DNA of 64,000 nt from Streptomyces marinisediminis (GCF_026262575.1 NZ_JAPKFL010000020.1:31044-95043); one strand, 5' to 3'. Positions 1 to 7,959 are shown, counted from the first letter of the stretch. A program made the numbers and translations. The notes: a model not told the origin generated them from the sequence alone.

Positions 1-524
1 ATCCGAGCACTCTGCGCGATGTCCTCATCCGCATCGGGCAGGGTGGCTTGGTTCGAGCGAAGTGGACGGACCAGATCCTCGACGAAGCCTTCCGGAACCT
101 GAAGGAGAACCGACCCGACCTGGACCCGCACAAGCTGGAGCGAACGCGGGAGCTGATGGCTGGTTCGATCCGGGACGTCTTAGTCAGAGGGTACGAACCG
201 CTGATCGAGGCGGTCGATCTGCCGGACCCCGGTGATCGTCACGTCCTGGCGGCCGCCAGTCGCGCGGAGGCGCAGGTCATCGTCACGTTCAACCTGAAGG
301 ACTTCCCCGCGGACAAGCTGTCGGCGTGGGACGTGCAGGCAGTCCACCCAGACGCGTTCATCGAAGCGCAGGTGGGGTTGTCGCCCCAGTTGGTGTACGC
401 GACGCTCACACAGATCGCGGATGCGTGGGTGAACCCGCCGAACGCGGTGGTCGCGGACGTGCTCGTCTCGTTGGAGAGGGAAGGCCTCGTGGCATCGGCA
501 GCGGCGCTGCGAGCCATGACGTAG
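1..524 (+). CDS. PIN-domain ribonuclease (VapC-like), 5' end outside window
   Basis: The reading frame (codons from base 3) is open to the left edge, so the start lies outside. The visible protein begins PSTLRDVLIRIG, which is where PIN_3-family proteins have the first acidic motif (DxCVLYPSxLRD) just upstream. The later acidic/Asn core is present as DRHVLAAA and VIVTFNLKDFP. PIN proteins are Mg-dependent RNases, usually toxins of VapBC-type modules, and the antitoxin would be expected beyond the left edge. A perfect terminator hairpin follows at 612-653. About 174 codons are visible, so only some 10-15 residues are missing. Family identification is firm; toxin role is inferred. Confidence 0.8.
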   Translation, partial: PSTLRDVLIRIGQGGLVRAKWTDQILDEAFRNLKENRPDLDPHKLERTRELMAGSIRDVLVRGYEPLIEAVDLPDPGDRHVLAAASRAEAQVIVTFNLKDFPADKLSAWDVQAVHPDAFIEAQVGLSPQLVYATLTQIADAWVNPPNAVVADVLVSLEREGLVASAAALRAMT

Positions 525-611
525 CCGCCTCCCCGCCGCGACCCGTCTGGCTTCCCCGGGGTCAGGGGCGTGCGGGAGCGTGGTCGCTGACAGCGGTTGG
601 TGTGCCCGAAC

Positions 612-653
612 GCGAGAACCCCCTGCGGAGTGCTCTCCGCAGGGGGTTCTCGC
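612..653. terminator. Bidirectional intrinsic terminator
   Basis: Two 19-bp perfectly complementary arms (612-630 and 635-653) enclose a TGCT loop. It lies between the end of the rightward PIN gene and the 3' end of the leftward tRNA-Phe, so it can serve both. Confidence 0.75.
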
Positions 654-665
654 TGTTCAGCGCGG

Positions 666-739
666 TGGCTGGGGCCGGGGTCGAACCGGCGACCTTCCGC
701 TTTTCAGGCGGACGCTCGTACCAACTGAGCTACCCAGCC
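666..739 (-). tRNA. tRNA-Phe(GAA), left copy
   Basis: On the minus strand the acceptor stem GGCTGGG/CCCAGCC, a D-arm, anticodon loop CTGAAAA (anticodon GAA) in a TCCGC/GCGGA stem, a T-arm and discriminator A are all visible; no CCA is encoded. It is the last gene of a leftward Asp-Phe set. A second tRNA-Phe at 5444-5517 has the same acceptor but different anticodon-stem pairs. Confidence 0.93.
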
Positions 740-761
740 ACGCAACCCCGGAGGGTTGCAG

Positions 762-836
762 CGGTCCTGACGGGATTTGAACCCGCGGCCTCCACCTTGA
801 CAGGGTGGCGAGCACTCCAAACTGCTCCACAGGACC
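762..836 (-). tRNA. tRNA-Asp(GTC), left copy
   Basis: Minus-strand cloverleaf with acceptor GGTCCTG/CAGGACC, anticodon loop CTGTCAA (GTC) closed by CCACC/GGTGG, and discriminator G. The body is identical to the copy at 5545-5619, but the spacers to the neighbouring tRNAs differ between copies, so this is not a recent tandem duplication. Confidence 0.93.
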
Positions 837-870
837 AGGAGCGTGCGAGCACCAGTCTCGCACAGGTGTT

Positions 871-897
871 GCGTGCCCCCAACGGGATTCGAACCCG
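871..897 (-). repeat. tRNA-Glu 3' fragment, putative attL
   Basis: These 27 bases match 5660-5686 exactly and correspond to the T-arm and acceptor 3' strand of tRNA-Glu. To the right the match stops in the T-stem and continues into unrelated sequence, so no complete tRNA-Glu exists here. This is the geometry left by site-specific integration into a tRNA 3' end. No integrase gene is seen between the two copies. Confidence 0.7.
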
Positions 898-1519
898 AAA
901 TCGTTACCTTCCTGACCTGCGGAAACGTGAGAGAATCGGACAAGGTTGCCCATGTGTGTCCTCCTGGGTCCTGCTCGATCCTCCTCGATCCCCTCCCCGT
1001 GCTGACACGTCAGCACGGGGAGGGCAGTCTTTGCGATCGAGAATCTGGACTTGCTGGGTGTGGTGGGAGATTGCCACGATTCCGGGAATCTTGCGCCGAC
1101 TCTATAGTGCCTGCTGAAGCAAATCATGCTGAGGCGCCAGAGGCGCTTGCAACCGCGTTCAGCACGCCACGCACATCGTCGTTCCCGGGCGGGGGGGGGA
1201 TAGGGGGAGTGTTCATGCGTGGCGCCGACCTTCCCTCTGGCTTGGTCCTCAACCTGCGCGGTGCGGGGCAGGGGGTCACACAGACTCGGTGGGACGGATG
1301 GCTTTCGTGTCCCCAGTCGTCAAGGTCACGAGGCTGGATCCGAGAACGACGCATTTCAGTGCCGGTAGTGATCACTCGCGCACGCGTCTGATGCGTGGTG
1401 TGGCCTATCCTCTCTCCGCCTTGCAGCTGCGCGCACCTGCCACCGCCCCGCACCGTCCTCACGGGCGGCACGACGCCACCTTCGAAACACGTCCCAGCTT
1501 CTCGGCATTGTTGCTCGTG
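898..1519. other. Gene-free interval with one hairpin
   Basis: About 620 bp between the tRNA-Glu fragment and the methyltransferase stop codon. I recognise no protein-coding gene. It contains the 991-1024 hairpin and a run of nine or more G near 1188. Confidence 0.5.
991..1024. terminator. Hairpin containing an 18-bp palindrome found twice
   Basis: Perfect 15-bp arms (991-1005, 1010-1024) around a CACG loop, followed by a short T-containing tract. The core GTGCTGACACGTCAGCAC (999-1016) recurs unchanged at 5325-5342, near the other end of the same segment. It may be a terminator; the identical core suggests a protein-binding or recombination site instead. Confidence 0.5.
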
Positions 1520-3625
1520 TCAGACGGGAATCGCAGCAGATTGCTTCGGGGCGACCGGTGCGTCGACTGCCTCTGAAGCCAGCGCGTCCACCTGAGCGAT
1601 GACCGCATCGTTCAAGTCGATGCTCGCTGACGAGAGGTAAGCCAACAGGGAGCCGCGAACGACGGACCGCACGTCTCCTGCCCCCACATCCACACCGGCC
1701 TCCAGCAGAGCGCTCAGCTCTTTCTGTGCGGTTGCCAGAGCTTCTTCGAGTGAGCCGTTCGGGTTGGTCGCGCCGTCGGCTGCCCGACGACAAACAACCA
1801 CGCTGTCCAGGTTCGACGGCTCTCGGGCGCCAGCCTTGACGATGCTCGTCGACATCTCCCCCTTGACCGGCTGGACGGCAGTGATCACGAAGCCGGCGCG
1901 GCGAAGCGACTCGACTACCTGTACCCACCCGCTGATGCGGGCCTGATGGAACGTGAAGGCGAGGAGGCCACCCGGCTTCAGGACCCGTGCGCATTCGCTC
2001 CAGACAGCTTCGATGGCTTTGCCGAACTCCACCGGATCCGCGTGTTGCACTTCTCCGGTTCGGCGTGTTGTCGCCGTCGCCGCATATGCCTCGTGCGGCC
2101 GCATTCCGCGAAGCCAGGCGTGGAAGAAGTCAGCGAGCTCCGCGTAGTGAACGTTGTCCATATAGGGCGGGTCCGTGACGACTAGATCGATAGACTCATC
2201 GGGAAGATCGGTCTCCGCCGAGTTCCGCGTGGCGACGTAGGCGGTTTGGCCCTGGGCGGTCTCGAACGATGCCCATGAGTCGACAAGGGTCGCAACCAGC
2301 GGCTTAGCGAGCCCGGTGACACGTTCGACCCCGTCGCCTTCGTCGACGAGATCGACGGGCTTCACCTTGTATTCATGCGCACGCTGCAGCCGACTCTTGT
2401 AGAGAGTCGAAAAGGACCCCGATGACTGAGGCGTCCCCCACGGATGAGCTTCGAGGGGCGTACGCTCCGGCTTGAGGACGTGATGGCTGAACATGTGCCG
2501 GACAGCGCCGGTCCCCTCGCCCTTGAAGGACGTGAAGAGGTTGTTGAACTCAAGGGTGCCCGAGAAGAGTGCCGCGAGCGCTTCACGTTCTGCGGAGGGT
2601 CCGGGCAAGTCCCGGATTGCGGTCGCGATCAGCGAGAGCGAGACCAGTTGGCGCGCGTTGAAGAAGTCGTGCCACTTGCGGAAGTTCCACTTCAGCGCCT
2701 GGTCGGTGTTGTTGCCTCTGGCGAGCTCACCCTGCGGCAGGACTGCGGAGTCGGGCAGACCGGCGAGCCGCTCGACGCACTGTGCGTAGAGGTCGCGATC
2801 CCAGTCAGTGATGCTCTCGTAGACCTTTGAGCCGTCCGGGTTCGCGACCATCTTGGCGTACATCTCGAACTCGGCCCTGTTGCCGCCGAGAGCAGTCAAG
2901 ATTTTGAAGGTGTGGCCCTGTTGACAGGTTGCCATCTGACCACGGACTGCTCCGCGCTGGCTGATCTCGTGGCCGTTGAGACACGTTTCGGAGTCGAAGT
3001 CGTGTCGGCTCTGCTTGACAGCCAGGCACTTAGGGCAGACGATCTGTGCCTTCGGCACCCGCTTGGGATAAGCGTTCTTGGAGAACACCGGCGAGTCGAA
3101 CAGCCGGACCTTGTCGGAGCAACTGGGGCACTGGACGGTCGCGACCCAGAAGTAGTACAGGACGCTCCGGCCATCTTCGGCCCGGTGGAAGCGGTCAATC
3201 TCCTCGCGGCAGGCAGACTCGACGGCCTCGTAGACAGTCGCCAGACGCTCCATGTTCCAGGGCTGCATTGCTTGGCGCTGGACCAGGGTTGCCACAGGGT
3301 TGATATCGAAGCAGACTGCTCGGGCTCCGAGCTTGAGCGCTTCGACACCAGTGACACCAGAGCCAGAGAAGGGATCGAGAACGACGGCACCCTTCAGATC
3401 CAGCGGGGATGCGTATGCCGCGGCGCTATCGGCGTCCTCGGGTGTTGTAGCCGAGGCGAGAATTCCGCGGAAGACAGTGCCGAGGCGCTTAGCCCACCAC
3501 TTGTGTGTGCTGGTCGCAGGGCGGTGGACCTCCTTGCGCCAGGACTCCTTCGTGCCAACGGCACTGAGCATCGCGGCGGGGAAGGCTGACTCCAGGCACG
3601 TCCGTGCAGGCACCACGGGCGTCAT
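1520..3625 (-). CDS. DNA methyltransferase with Zn-ribbon insert (R-M modification subunit)
   Basis: A 701-residue protein. The N-terminus has HKWWAKRLG (41-49), then SAM motif I as DPFSGSG (84-90) followed by an acidic CFDINP strand. The catalytic motif is DPPY (485-488), with a downstream LKPGG loop near 555. Between them is a long insert with CPSC (166-169), CPKC (197-200) and further Cys/His, a likely zinc ribbon. The architecture resembles the COG1743/DUF1156 group of DNA methylases, and DPPY indicates amino-methylation of adenine or cytosine. Its ATG overlaps the TGA of the upstream nuclease gene (ATGA), so translation is coupled. G+C and codon use are clearly lower than in the flanking genes, as for transferred DNA. 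Confidence 0.85.
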   Translation of the reverse strand: MTPVVPARTCLESAFPAAMLSAVGTKESWRKEVHRPATSTHKWWAKRLGTVFRGILASATTPEDADSAAAYASPLDLKGAVVLDPFSGSGVTGVEALKLGARAVCFDINPVATLVQRQAMQPWNMERLATVYEAVESACREEIDRFHRAEDGRSVLYYFWVATVQCPSCSDKVRLFDSPVFSKNAYPKRVPKAQIVCPKCLAVKQSRHDFDSETCLNGHEISQRGAVRGQMATCQQGHTFKILTALGGNRAEFEMYAKMVANPDGSKVYESITDWDRDLYAQCVERLAGLPDSAVLPQGELARGNNTDQALKWNFRKWHDFFNARQLVSLSLIATAIRDLPGPSAEREALAALFSGTLEFNNLFTSFKGEGTGAVRHMFSHHVLKPERTPLEAHPWGTPQSSGSFSTLYKSRLQRAHEYKVKPVDLVDEGDGVERVTGLAKPLVATLVDSWASFETAQGQTAYVATRNSAETDLPDESIDLVVTDPPYMDNVHYAELADFFHAWLRGMRPHEAYAATATTRRTGEVQHADPVEFGKAIEAVWSECARVLKPGGLLAFTFHQARISGWVQVVESLRRAGFVITAVQPVKGEMSTSIVKAGAREPSNLDSVVVCRRAADGATNPNGSLEEALATAQKELSALLEAGVDVGAGDVRSVVRGSLLAYLSSASIDLNDAVIAQVDALASEAVDAPVAPKQSAAIPV

Positions 3626-4383
3626 GAGCGAGGCTCCTTCAGCGTGACCGTCTTGGTGTCGCCCGCTCCACGCGATCGGTAGGCACGGAACTGGTGCACG
3701 GTACCGGCGTTCGGGTTCGGCTCCTTGTGCGTGACCATCTCGTTGGTCTGCATGTTGAACTCGTAGGACACGAGCACATCGTCGACCTCGACACGGTCCA
3801 GCTCGCCCACCTGGACGAGCTCGCTCGACTGCACCTGGTAGTCGGCGGGTGCGATGAGTGTGGCCAGGCCGGCCGTTCCCGCGGCCAGTGCGAACGGCGT
3901 CGGCACGACGTACATCTTCCGGTCGCGGACCAGTATGTCGCCGTAGGAGCCGAAGCCGCGGAACGATTTGTTTTTATGGACATAGTTGGTGTCGGCGTTC
4001 AGGAAGCTGCCGTGGCAGACCACGAGATCGACGACGGGGTACTCGTCAACGCCGCGCTCGGCCTTGGGGTAACGTCCGAAGACGTAGAAGACCTCGCGGC
4101 CGTTGTGGTTCCCCGTGGGTACCTGGGAGTTGGAGTCGTAGTCAGCCTCTCGGCCGGGGAACTCCAAACCCTTGACTTCGTAGCCCTCCGGGTGGTTAAC
4201 GAGCCGGAAGTCCGGATACGTGTTCCTGCCCGGTTCGTCGTAGGCGAGGCGGCACGCTTCGATGCGTTCCCCAACCCAGTTCTGGAAGTGGTACTCCTTG
4301 TCGCTCGCCGACACTCGCTGGATCAGGTCGCCGTCCGCCCGAGCGCGTTCACATTCCAGAAACACCTGCTCGACCGCGCCCAC
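3622..4383 (-). CDS. Type II-like restriction endonuclease, PD-(D/E)XK
   Basis: I place the start at a GTG (4383) with a perfect GGAGG seven bases upstream. The frame is open further upstream, but that stretch is Arg/Ser-rich and has no ribosome site. The 253-residue protein has P57-D58 followed after ten residues by E69-V70-K71, a classical PD-(D/E)XK nuclease core (TYPDFRL...GYEVKG). The C-terminal half has a conserved-looking GSYGDILVRDRKMYVV segment. The partner methyltransferase follows immediately with overlapping stop and start. No controller protein gene is seen. Recognition sequence cannot be read from the sequence. Confidence 0.78.
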   Translation of the reverse strand: MGAVEQVFLECERARADGDLIQRVSASDKEYHFQNWVGERIEACRLAYDEPGRNTYPDFRLVNHPEGYEVKGLEFPGREADYDSNSQVPTGNHNGREVFYVFGRYPKAERGVDEYPVVDLVVCHGSFLNADTNYVHKNKSFRGFGSYGDILVRDRKMYVVPTPFALAAGTAGLATLIAPADYQVQSSELVQVGELDRVEVDDVLVSYEFNMQTNEMVTHKEPNPNAGTVHQFRAYRSRGAGDTKTVTLKEPRS

Positions 4384-4577
4384 CTGCTGCCCTCCGTTTG
4401 TTCGGTTCGTCCGACCGCACCGCCGGGAGTGGGGCGCGCTTCCTTTCGGGGGCATCGTATCGGGAAGCGGTGACATCGCCTGATAGACGTGTTGGCAGCA
4501 TCGGTCACGCAGTGACCGCCGACCGCATCTGCTTCGGCGTGACCTGCACGGTCTCCGAGCCGAGGTCTGCGGGCCCC

Positions 4578-4877
4578 TCAGCTGGTCCCGCTTGATGGCA
4601 CTGGAAACCTCGCGGACCCGGGGAATCTTGGACGCACTCTCTGGTGAGGACCTGGATGTCCGAGGGGAGCGGCGTGGCGCCGAGGGGGATTGAGCGCCAC
4701 CGCCCCGGAACGACGATGCGCACCGTTCGCTTTTAGGCCATACGGGCAGTCGCACGCCCCGGCCACACCCTCGGGACTGTCCAAGGGCGGCTCCACCTCG
4801 TACCGCTCCGTGCCGTGGACGGTCGCGGTGACCCAGGCGTCACCGATCTCGATGCCGGACGCCGCGTTGAGATCCAC
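4578..4877 (-). pseudogene. Fragment of SWIM zinc-finger protein
   Basis: From a GTG at 4877 with GGAGG upstream, the translation contains GDAWVTATVHGTERYEV and then GACDCPYG, the first half of a SWIM zinc finger (CxCxnCxH). After CDCPYGLKANG the frame runs into low-complexity sequence and the CxH half is missing, so the gene is broken. The reading frame continues to 4578 without recognisable content. It is a relic within the tRNA-bounded segment. Confidence 0.5.
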
Positions 4878-4949
4878 ACGACCCTCCGCTTGTGCCGACC
4901 GCGAGTTTAGACCCGCAGGTCAGCCGCTCGCCGGTGTGCGTGGCCAACC

Positions 4950-5224
4950 TACAAAGAGGTCATCGTCCGCGTCCTGGGCCGCAGGATGGAATCGGTCATC
5001 ATCTACATGGACAAGCTGCTGCGCTCCTTCGCCGAGCTCTGGCGGGAGAACGGCGACCCCGAGACGGCGGCGCAGCTGGACGACTACCTGGACCGTATGG
5101 AGCTGTCCACGGGCGCCCTCGTCGTCTTCGGCCCCTACGCGCAGACCGTCCGCCGCACGAGCGCACCGCCTTCTCGCAGCAGACCACGCCGTCGGGGTGC
5201 ACTGCCACCCTGCTGCGCGCCTGA
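4950..5224 (+). pseudogene. C-terminal relic of a large (ATPase-like?) protein
   Basis: A frame starting YKEVIVRVLGRRMESVIIYMDK and continuing through DPETAAQLDDYLDRME and GALVVFG reads like genuine protein. The last part (PPHERTAFSQQTTPSG, ending LLRA then TGA at 5222-5224) is in a different frame, indicating a frameshift near 5130. No N-terminal part exists upstream. I think it is the tail of a nuclease- or ATP-binding family, but this is only a resemblance. Confidence 0.45.
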
Positions 5225-5322
5225 TTGCCGGGAGACCCGATGTCTACCCACGGGCGCTCTCGGAGTAGCACGGGTTCCCTGCGGGAGCCGGAAGGGCTCG
5301 GCAGCCAGGAATCACGGCAGTC

Positions 5323-5344
5323 CGGTGCTGACACGTCAGCACCG
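5323..5344. repeat. Second copy of 18-bp palindrome
   Basis: CGGTGCTGA-CACG-TCAGCACCG hairpin; its inner 18 bases equal those at 999-1016. A third half-site, TGTCAGCAC, follows directly at 5345-5353. No T-run follows, which argues against a simple terminator. Confidence 0.5.
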
Positions 5345-5398
5345 TGTCAGCACATGGAACCCTGGGGGCAGGGGCGTGTCTTTGCTGGAGCACAGAAT

Positions 5399-5435
5399 GA
5401 GACGTCCCGGGACGGCGTGCCGTCCGGGACGTCTC
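5399..5435 (-). terminator. Terminator of the right tRNA operon
   Basis: Arms 5399-5415 and 5420-5435 (GAGACGTCCCGGGACGG class) around CGTG, just beyond the 3' end of the leftward tRNA-Phe. The position equals that of the 612-653 hairpin after the left tRNA-Phe, but the sequence is unrelated. Confidence 0.7.
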
Positions 5436-5443
5436 CGGTATGG

Positions 5444-5517
5444 TGGCTGGGGCCGGGATCGAACCGGCGACCTATCGCTTTTCAGGCGATCGCTCGTACC
5501 AACTGAGCTACCCAGCC
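5444..5517 (-). tRNA. tRNA-Phe(GAA), right copy
   Basis: Same acceptor and T-arm as 666-739, anticodon loop CTGAAAA, but the anticodon stem is ATCGC/GCGAT rather than TCCGC/GCGGA, i.e. paired compensatory changes. It is the last gene of the intact leftward Glu-Asp-Phe operon. Confidence 0.93.
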
Positions 5518-5544
5518 ACGCAGTTCACCGAAATGAACTACAAG

Positions 5545-5619
5545 CGGTCCTGACGGGATTTGAACCCGCGGCCTCCACCTTGACAGGGTGGCGAGCACTC
5601 CAAACTGCTCCACAGGACC
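5545..5619 (-). tRNA. tRNA-Asp(GTC), right copy
   Basis: Identical body to 762-836, with anticodon GTC and discriminator G. Lies 43 nt downstream of tRNA-Glu and 27 nt upstream of tRNA-Phe on the minus strand, presumably one transcript. Confidence 0.93.
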
Positions 5620-5659
5620 AGATCTGCACACGCGAACGAATTCGCATATGCAAGGTTGT

Positions 5660-5686
5660 GCGTGCCCCCAACGGGATTCGAACCCG
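5660..5686 (-). repeat. Putative attR within tRNA-Glu 3' end
   Basis: The 27-bp direct repeat partner of 871-897. Here it completes a full tRNA-Glu, as expected if integration restored the tRNA 3' end. Confidence 0.65.
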
Positions 5687-5735
5687 TGCTACCGCCTTGA
5701 AAGGGCGGCGTCCTGGGCCACTAGACGATGAGGGC
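5663..5735 (-). tRNA. tRNA-Glu(TTC)
   Basis: Minus-strand cloverleaf with GCCCTCA/TGGGGGC acceptor (one T-G pair), anticodon loop CTTTCAA (TTC) and discriminator A. First gene of the Glu-Asp-Phe operon. Its T-arm and acceptor end are duplicated as a fragment at 871-897. Confidence 0.93.
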
Positions 5736-5840
5736 TGATGGCCCACCTGGGCGCCTCGTCAGCGCGTCGGGGACGTGAGAAGCATATGGGATAGCGGGAC
5801 GGTTCGCCAAAACGGATTGCGGCGGGTGCGGCGGTGGACG

Positions 5841-7529
5841 TCAGGGCACCGCCGAGGGCTCGCGCGCGGGGCTGCCAGGGTGGCTCAGGGCGGGATCGCC
5901 GGTAGGCGAGCCGGTCGGGGAGCCCGTGGGGGAGCCGGTGGGCGAGGGCGTGCCGGTGCCGGTCGGGGTGGGGGACGCCGTCGGGGAGGGGCCGGGGGCG
6001 GGGAGGGGGTCGTCGACCAGGTGGCGGACGACCTCGGCGGAGGTCAGGCCCAGCCCGCCCAGGGTGATCTCGTCCCACGCCTGGAGCTGCCGCGTCTCCT
6101 GGCCGATGTAGAGCACGGAGGCGTTGACCTCCTCGGGCACCTCGCCCTCCACCGCGCGCAGCCCGCCGCCCCCGGTGGAGCCCTCCACCATGAGCCGGGT
6201 GCCGCCGGGCAGGTCGCGCTGCTTGCGGTGGTGGACGTGCCCCGCCAGCGCGAGCGGCACGGTGCCGTCCACCTGCTCGGCGAGCACGGGGTTGTGGGCG
6301 ACGGCGATGTCCACCGGATCGCCCGCGCGCTGGGCGGTGAGCAGGCGGTGGGCCAGCTCGCGGCCCGCGGCGCGTTCGGCGGGGTCGCCCTGGGGGACGA
6401 CCGAGCGGTCCGGGGTGAACTGGGGGTCGCCCATGCCGGCGACGCGCAGCCCGGCCACCTCGGTCACCTCGCCGTCGTCCAGGACGTGCACGTTGTCCAG
6501 CGCGGCCAGGTAGTCCTGGGTGGTCTGCGAGTCGTGGTTGCCGCGCACCCACACGTACGGGGCGCCCAGCTCGGCGGCGGGGTCGAGGAAGGCGTTCTCG
6601 GCCGCGGTGCCGTGGTCCATGGTGTCGCCGGTGTCGATGACGACGTCGATCTCGTACTGCTCCACCAGCGACTCGATGATCGCCCAGGCGGCGGGGTTCA
6701 GGTGGATGTCGGAGACGTGCAGCACCCGGATCGTGGTCGGGTCCGCGGCGAAGGTGGGCAGCGTGGAGACGGCGTCGTACAGCTTGGTGACGTTGGTCAC
6801 CAGGCGCGCCAGCTCCCGCTGGTAGACGTCGAAGTCGGAGGCGATGCTGCGGGCGTTGCCGACGAGGCTGGGCGCGCCGGCGAGCAGGCCGGAGAACCGC
6901 GGCTCCAGCACGGCCTTGGGGTTCCAGGTGGCCGCGGCGCTCGCCCCGGACGCGGCCAGCAGCACGAGCGCGAGGCCGCCCGCGGCCAGGGCCCGGCGCG
7001 GCCTGCGGTACACCGCGAGGGCCAGCGCCGTCGCGCCGAAGACGACGGCGACGCACGAGCGGACGGCCAGGTCGCGGGTGCCGGCGGCGACGTCGTCGGT
7101 GACCTGGTCCTGGAGCCCGGCGAGGCGCTTGGGGTCGTCCACCAGGTAGCCGACCCGGTCCGGGTCGAGCTGGGTGACGTCGACGTCCAGGCGCAGGGGC
7201 GCGTAGTGGCTCTCCAGGTCCAGCGCGCCCAGCGGCGGCACGTTGATCCGGGTGCCGCCGACCGCCGAGGGGCGCAGCGTCATGGTGGTGTCCATCGGCC
7301 CGACCGGCTTGTGCACGTTGCCGACCGTCAGCAGCCCCAGCCACGCCCCCAGCACGGTGACGGCGAGCAGCCCCGCGGCGCGGGCGTAGCGGTGCCGGGG
7401 GCGGCGGGCGGCCAGCTCCGGGACGACGCGGGCCGATCGCCCGGAGCGGAAACGGTGGACCAGGCGGCGGGCGGCGGCGCGGGCGCGGACACCGGCGGCG
7501 CCGAGCGTCCTGAGCTGAGCACGGGCCAT
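5841..7529 (-). CDS. Membrane-anchored metallophosphoesterase
   Basis: A 562-residue protein starting at ATG 7529, with a G-rich ribosome site. A basic cytoplasmic tail is followed by a membrane helix (about 51-70), an extracytoplasmic stretch, and two more helices (158-174, 181-201). A calcineurin-like phosphoesterase domain then carries all metal motifs: HVSDIHL (271-277), GDTMDHG (301-307), GNHD (330-333), AHNP and GHVHH. The C-terminus is a Pro/Thr/Gly tail with repeated SPTG units. The substrate is unknown. The gene is divergent from the zincin gene with a 67-bp gap. Confidence 0.85.
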   Translation of the reverse strand: MARAQLRTLGAAGVRARAAARRLVHRFRSGRSARVVPELAARRPRHRYARAAGLLAVTVLGAWLGLLTVGNVHKPVGPMDTTMTLRPSAVGGTRINVPPLGALDLESHYAPLRLDVDVTQLDPDRVGYLVDDPKRLAGLQDQVTDDVAAGTRDLAVRSCVAVVFGATALALAVYRRPRRALAAGGLALVLLAASGASAAATWNPKAVLEPRFSGLLAGAPSLVGNARSIASDFDVYQRELARLVTNVTKLYDAVSTLPTFAADPTTIRVLHVSDIHLNPAAWAIIESLVEQYEIDVVIDTGDTMDHGTAAENAFLDPAAELGAPYVWVRGNHDSQTTQDYLAALDNVHVLDDGEVTEVAGLRVAGMGDPQFTPDRSVVPQGDPAERAAGRELAHRLLTAQRAGDPVDIAVAHNPVLAEQVDGTVPLALAGHVHHRKQRDLPGGTRLMVEGSTGGGGLRAVEGEVPEEVNASVLYIGQETRQLQAWDEITLGGLGLTSAEVVRHLVDDPLPAPGPSPTASPTPTGTGTPSPTGSPTGSPTGSPTGDPALSHPGSPAREPSAVP

Positions 7530-7596
7530 GCGCAACCCCCTGCCCCGTCCGGACCCGAGTATGCGGCGGCCCACCGCGGTACCCGACAATGGACCA

Positions 7597-7959
7597 GTGG
7601 TGGAGATGACGCGCGAGGAGTTCGAGGAACTGGTCGCCGAGGCGCTGGACCGCATACCGCCCGAGCTGACGCGGCTGATGGACAACGTGGCCGTGTTCGT
7701 CGAGGACGAGCCGGCCGCCGAGGACCCGGAGCTGCTCGGTCTGTACGAGGGAACGCCGCTGACCGAACGCGGCGAGTGGTACGCGGGCGTCCTGCCCGAC
7801 CGCATCTCCGTCTACATGGGCCCCACCCTGCGGATGTGCGAGCGGGAGGGCGGCGGGCGGGAGCTGGTCGTCCAGGAGGTGGAGACGACGGTGGTGCACG
7901 AGATCGCGCACCACTTCGGCATCGACGACGAACGGCTGCACGCCCTGGGATACGGGTGA
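7597..7959 (+). CDS. Minimal zincin metallopeptidase family protein (TTHA0227-like)
   Basis: About 120 residues. The zinc site HEIAHHFGIDD fits HExxHxxGxxD at the C-terminal third, and the N-terminus EMTREEFEELVAEALDRIP is typical of this small actinobacterial family. I chose the GTG at 7597, since residues upstream are low-complexity; GTG 7600 and ATG 7606 are alternatives. There is no clear ribosome site, so the mRNA may be leaderless. The TGA overlaps the GTG of the following fluoride channel gene (GTGA). Confidence 0.8.
   Translation: MVEMTREEFEELVAEALDRIPPELTRLMDNVAVFVEDEPAAEDPELLGLYEGTPLTERGEWYAGVLPDRISVYMGPTLRMCEREGGGRELVVQEVETTVVHEIAHHFGIDDERLHALGYG

Noticed and set aside
4505..4723. 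72-codon leftward frame between the SWIM relic and the nuclease
   Set aside because: No ribosome site or recognisable motif; overlaps the relic frame.
898..5440. Integrase or excisionase gene within the tRNA-bounded segment
   Set aside because: Searched by eye for recombinase motifs (R..HxxR..Y or serine recombinase N-terminus); none found.
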